From assembly GCF_003054325.1 (NCBI RefSeq), contig NZ_QBKU01000006.1:1-64000 (forward strand): a stretch of DNA of 64,000 bases, given 5' to 3'. Shown here one piece after another: positions 60,927 to 64,000 of this stretch. The translations under genes and the position numbers were made by a program. The number at the start of each line of letters is the position of its first letter. Within the stretch, counting starts at the first letter, position 1. The stretch is from Sulfitobacter mediterraneus. GTDB taxonomy: Bacteria > Pseudomonadota > Alphaproteobacteria > Rhodobacterales > Rhodobacteraceae. The notes beneath the pieces were generated by a model, which was given only the letters and a program-made list of their open reading frames with translations, was not told the origin of the DNA and did no database searches.

Positions 60927-62857
60927 CCGATCTGAAACGCAGCCTTGGCACCTGTTATTACCCAGAACACTGGCCCGAAGAGATCTGGGCCGACGACGCC
61001 CGGCGTATGGTCGAGGCAGGGCTGACTTGGGTGCGGATTGGTGAATTTGCCTGGTCGCGCCTTGAGGCCGTGCCGGGTGAATACACCTTTGACTGGCTTG
61101 ACCGTGCGATTGAAACATTGGGCGCGGCTGGGCTCAGGGTCGTGCTGGGCACGCCCACCGCAACACCGCCGCGTTGGCTTGTGGACAAACATCCCGATAT
61201 GCTGGCCCTCGATGCCGAAGGTCGCCCGCGCGGATTTGGATCGCGGCGCCATTATTGTTTTTCCCATGCGGGGTATCACGCAGAATGCGCCCGTATCGTC
61301 ACCGAATTGGCCGAACGCTATGGCCGCAACCCTCATGTCGCGGCATGGCAGACCGACAATGAATATGGCTGCCACGACACCACGATTTCCTACAGCGTTG
61401 CGGCCCGCGCCGCCTTTCGCGGATGGCTGCGCACCCGCTATCGCGGCGTTGGAAACGACGGGAATATTGCAGCGTTGAATGCCGCCTGGGGCAATGTGTT
61501 CTGGTCGATGGAATACGATGACTTTGACCAGATCGAGCTGCCCAACCTCACGGTAACGGAACCAAACCCCGCCCATGCGCTGGCCTTCCGCCGCTTTGCC
61601 TCGGATCAGGTTGTGGCCTTCAACCGCTCGCAGGTTGAGATCATCCGGGCCCATTCGGACGCCCCGATCACCCATAATTACATGGGCCGGATCACGGATT
61701 TTGACCATTTCAAGGTTGGCGAAGATCTGGATTTTGCCAGTTGGGACAGCTATCCGCTGGGTTTCCTCGAAGATCGGGTCGGCGCGGATGCAGACCATCA
61801 GCGCCGCTTTGCCCGGCAGGGTGATCAGGATTTTCAGGCGTTTCACCACGATCTTTATCGTTCCGTTGGCAAGGGCCGCTGGTGGGTGATGGAACAACAG
61901 CCCGGGCCGGTGAACTGGGCCCCGTCCAACCCCGCGCCCGCCCCCGGAATGGTCCGGCTTTGGTCATGGGAGGCTTTTGCCCATGGCGCCGAGGCGGTGT
62001 GCTATTTCCGTTGGCGGCAAGCGCCCTTTGCGCAGGAACAGATGCACAGCGGCTTGCTGAGGATCGACAGTGCAGACGCGCCGGGGCTGGACGAGGCCCG
62101 CAGGGTCGCCGCCGAGATTGCCGAAGCGCCGGAGGTCTCTGCCGCGCAGGCACCGATTGCCCTGATCTTTGACTATGACGCCGATGCCGCTTGGGCGGTG
62201 CAACCCCATGGCGCGGGGCTCAGTTATTTTGGGCTTGTGTTTGACACCTACAAGGCCTTGCGCCGTCTGGGGTTGTCAGTGGATATTCTGCCGCCCGGTA
62301 CGCAGGATTTCAGCGGGTACAAAGTCATCGCCGCACCCGGCCTGATGCACATGCCTGAACCCTTGAAGATCGCTCTGTCGCAGACACAGGCACAGGTGGT
62401 CTTGGGGCCGCGCAGCGGGGCGCGAGATGTGGATATGCGCATTCCTTTGCCGCTTCCGCCCGCAATTCCGGGGCTGGATGTGACTGTCGCGCGTGTGGAA
62501 AGCCTGCGTGCCGACATGCCCAGACCATTGAAAAGTGGCGGCGCAATCACTGGCTATTGCGAGGAATTGGAAGGCAGTGCAGAGGTGCTGGAGCGCAGTG
62601 AGGATGGCAATGCGGTGGTCTGCGCCACAGGGCATCTGCGCTATGTCGGGGCGTGGCTGGATCAGGCTGCGTTGAAACGGGTCATGGCTGCGGCCTGCGC
62701 TGATGCGGGGCTGGATACATTGGACTTGCCGGATGCCGTGCGCGTGCGTGACACTGGCAATGAACGGTTCTGGTTCAACTACGATCTGCACGCCGCTGAC
62801 GCCGAAGGGCGGCGATTGCCGCCCCTGTCTGTGTTGCGAGAAACCTTGCCGGACTAA
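60923..62857 (+). CDS. GH42 beta-galactosidase
   Basis: Cytoplasmic beta-galactosidase of 644 residues with GH42 N-terminal barrel signature GTCYYPEHWPEEIWADD. The acid/base glutamate is Glu147 in WQTDNEYG, and the nucleophile is Glu324 in WWVMEQQPG. The trimerisation domain with FDYDADAAW follows, and a beta-sandwich ends the protein. No signal peptide. It complements the GH36 enzyme so that both anomeric galactosides feed one galactose route. Last gene of the operon; its stop overlaps the stop of the convergent metallo-hydrolase gene. Confidence 0.94.
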   Translation: MTDLKRSLGTCYYPEHWPEEIWADDARRMVEAGLTWVRIGEFAWSRLEAVPGEYTFDWLDRAIETLGAAGLRVVLGTPTATPPRWLVDKHPDMLALDAEGRPRGFGSRRHYCFSHAGYHAECARIVTELAERYGRNPHVAAWQTDNEYGCHDTTISYSVAARAAFRGWLRTRYRGVGNDGNIAALNAAWGNVFWSMEYDDFDQIELPNLTVTEPNPAHALAFRRFASDQVVAFNRSQVEIIRAHSDAPITHNYMGRITDFDHFKVGEDLDFASWDSYPLGFLEDRVGADADHQRRFARQGDQDFQAFHHDLYRSVGKGRWWVMEQQPGPVNWAPSNPAPAPGMVRLWSWEAFAHGAEAVCYFRWRQAPFAQEQMHSGLLRIDSADAPGLDEARRVAAEIAEAPEVSAAQAPIALIFDYDADAAWAVQPHGAGLSYFGLVFDTYKALRRLGLSVDILPPGTQDFSGYKVIAAPGLMHMPEPLKIALSQTQAQVVLGPRSGARDVDMRIPLPLPPAIPGLDVTVARVESLRADMPRPLKSGGAITGYCEELEGSAEVLERSEDGNAVVCATGHLRYVGAWLDQAALKRVMAAACADAGLDTLDLPDAVRVRDTGNERFWFNYDLHAADAEGRRLPPLSVLRETLPD

Positions 62858-63735
62858 AGCCCGTTCACTGGCACCTTGAGCATCGGATTACCGTCTTTGT
62901 CTGTCGGCACTTCACCCGCACGCATATTTACCTGCAAAGACGGGATGATCAGCTTGGGCACGTCAAGCTGCTTGTCCCGCTCGGTACGAAACTTGATAAA
63001 CTCATCGCGGGTCTTGCCGCCGCCAACGTGAATGTTGTTGGCTTTCTGTTCGGCCACGGATGTTTCCCACATGATCGCGCGGCCATTGGGGCCGTAGTCG
63101 TGGCACATGAACAAGCGGGTCTCATCGGGCAGCGACAACACCTTTTGAATGCTATCGTAAAGCTGCCCTGCATCGCCGCCGGGGAAATCGGCACGGGCCG
63201 AACCGCCGTCGGGCATAAACAGCGTATCCCCGGCAAAGGCGGCATTGCCCATTACATGTACCATGCAGGCCGGTGTGTGGCCGGGCGTATACATGGCAAA
63301 GCCTTGCATATTGCCCACCATATAAGTGTCGCCATCCTTGAACAGTGCATCAAACTGCGAGCCGTCACGCTGAAACTCTGTGCCTTCGTTAAAGATCTTG
63401 CCGAAGGTGTCCTGAACCACAAGGATCTTTTCCCCCACGCCGATCTTGCCACCCAGCTTTTCCTGCAAATAGGGCGCAGCGCTTAGGTGGTCGGCATGCA
63501 CATGGGTCTCGATGATCCAGTCCAGCGTCAGCCCCCGCTCCGTGATCTCTTTGATCAGTGTGTCAGCGTGGTCATAGGTGATCCGCCCGGCGGCGTAATC
63601 GATATCCATCACACTGTCGATGATCGCGCAGTGATTGCTGCTAGGGTCTTTGACGATATAGGTGATCGTGTTGGTGGCCTCATCAAAATGGGCTGAGACG
63701 TCCGGCTTTACCGACAGATCAACGGGATAGGTCAT
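62854..63735 (-). CDS. Blh-like metallo-beta-lactamase-fold hydrolase (persulfide dioxygenase type)
   Basis: MBL-fold protein of 293 residues with the metal motif ETHVHADHLSAAPYL (HxHxDH), a later histidine in YTPGHTPACMV, Asp in FAGDTLFMPD and His in MCHDYGPNG. The order and the YIVKDPSSNHCAIIDSV start match Blh/ETHE1-type sulfur dioxygenases rather than lactamases. It lies on the minus strand next to a DUF2892 gene, a pair known from BigR-type sulfide-detoxification operons. Reaction predicted: oxidation of glutathione persulfide. No BigR gene is in the window. Confidence 0.83.
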   Translation of the reverse strand: MTYPVDLSVKPDVSAHFDEATNTITYIVKDPSSNHCAIIDSVMDIDYAAGRITYDHADTLIKEITERGLTLDWIIETHVHADHLSAAPYLQEKLGGKIGVGEKILVVQDTFGKIFNEGTEFQRDGSQFDALFKDGDTYMVGNMQGFAMYTPGHTPACMVHVMGNAAFAGDTLFMPDGGSARADFPGGDAGQLYDSIQKVLSLPDETRLFMCHDYGPNGRAIMWETSVAEQKANNIHVGGGKTRDEFIKFRTERDKQLDVPKLIIPSLQVNMRAGEVPTDKDGNPMLKVPVNGL

Positions 63736-63836
63736 AGGATAATCCTTGGTTTCTCGGGGTCAAATGCATGCGTGCCGCGTTCAGAGTAAACGCAGCACGG
63801 CAAAGCGCTCAAGGGGTTTGGCAAGGGACAGGCCAA

Positions 63837-64000
63837 TCAGAGTTTGCAGGTCCGGATGCCAAAAATCCGGTAAAGTGGGCAAAACCGCATCGCAGATGTG
63901 GCAATCAGTACCAGACCAACCACCACGGCAATCACCGTCGCGGTGCCGCTGGCAAACAGGGCCATATTCGACACAAATGGAAGGGCGATCAGAACCAGCC
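63837..64000 (-). CDS. DUF2892 (YgaP-like) membrane protein, C-terminal fragment
   Basis: Minus-strand partial gene running off the right edge; 53 residues are visible. Two hydrophobic stretches (LVLIALPFVSNMALFASG, then VIAVVVGLVLIATSAM) precede the characteristic FCPLYRIFGIRTCKL end, which carries the two conserved cysteines of the DUF2892 / YgaP transmembrane domain. It is located 101 bp upstream of the Blh-like gene and probably in the same sulfur-related operon. The 5' part and start are beyond the window. Confidence 0.8.
   Translation of the reverse strand, partial: LVLIALPFVSNMALFASGTATVIAVVVGLVLIATSAMRFCPLYRIFGIRTCKL

Noticed and set aside
60911..61897. Minus-strand 328-codon frame opposite the GH42 gene
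   Set aside because: Antisense of the catalytic barrel with a composition typical of mirror frames; GH42 catalytic residues are intact on the other strand.

Overview
The window looks like a chromosome or large-replicon segment of a marine Roseobacter-group alphaproteobacterium (Rhodobacterales). The support is the moderately high GC, the gene style (tightly overlapping ATGA-coupled catabolic operons, many periplasmic-binding-protein importers, SMP-30/IlvD/SDR sugar-acid pathways) and a PhyR-NepR-EcfG general stress locus, which is an alphaproteobacterial hallmark. I see no rRNA, tRNA, CRISPR array or prophage. Almost all of the DNA is coding.

Layout. (1) 1-5893: a MalEFGK-type importer operon on the minus strand running into the start of a HisD-family dehydrogenase, with a divergent tandem-SnoaL protein and two matching palindromic operator candidates between them. 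(2) 5954-19469: a long minus-strand operon (VOC protein, Dpp/Opp importer, signal-less binding protein, amidohydrolase, hydantoin-racemase-like protein, DapA-like lyase, SDR), with its GntR regulator and a divergent dihydropyrimidinase/hydantoinase. It reads as a scavenging pathway for a cyclic ureide/amide-like compound; the substrate is unknown. (3) 19473-32681: a sugar-oxidation island. A LacI regulator faces a plus-strand operon (APH-fold kinase, altered enolase paralogue, FAH-family hydrolase, IlvD/EDD dehydratase, SDR, SMP-30 lactonase). This converges on a minus-strand operon (GntR regulator, Rbs/Frc-type ABC importer, SDR, aldose 1-epimerase) whose binding-protein gene carries an in-frame amber codon.

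(4) 32805-40040: LuxR-type regulator, nitroreductase, 7Fe ferredoxin, peroxiredoxin, a secreted Cache protein next to a chemoreceptor, and an Rrf2 regulator with an NAD(P)-binding epimerase-like protein. (5) 40069-42000: two 266-bp direct copies of a MITE-like element flanking an AI-2E-family membrane protein gene; the second copy sits in the stop codon of the stress-response histidine kinase. (6) 41998-48950: general stress response locus (histidine kinase, EcfG, NepR, PhyR) with mirror-overlapping EcfG promoters, followed by small membrane/stress genes, a degenerate receiver, a Crp/Fnr regulator and a DUF2254 protein.

(7) 48953-62857: an IclR-controlled galactoside island. A MalEFGK-type importer feeds cytoplasmic GH36 alpha-galactosidase and GH42 beta-galactosidase; galactose is then predicted to go through SDR dehydrogenase, SMP-30 lactonase, IlvD/EDD dehydratase, KDGal kinase and KDPGal aldolase (De Ley-Doudoroff route) to pyruvate and glyceraldehyde-3-phosphate. 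(8) 62854-64000: a Blh-like metallo-hydrolase and a truncated DUF2892 gene, a sulfide/persulfide-type pair.

The strongest candidates for something undescribed are the kinase plus altered-enolase pair at the head of island 3 and the hydantoinase-type operon with a leaderless binding protein in island 2. The nonsense-mutated sugar-binding protein and the MITE insertion into a stop codon are clear sequence-level curiosities.
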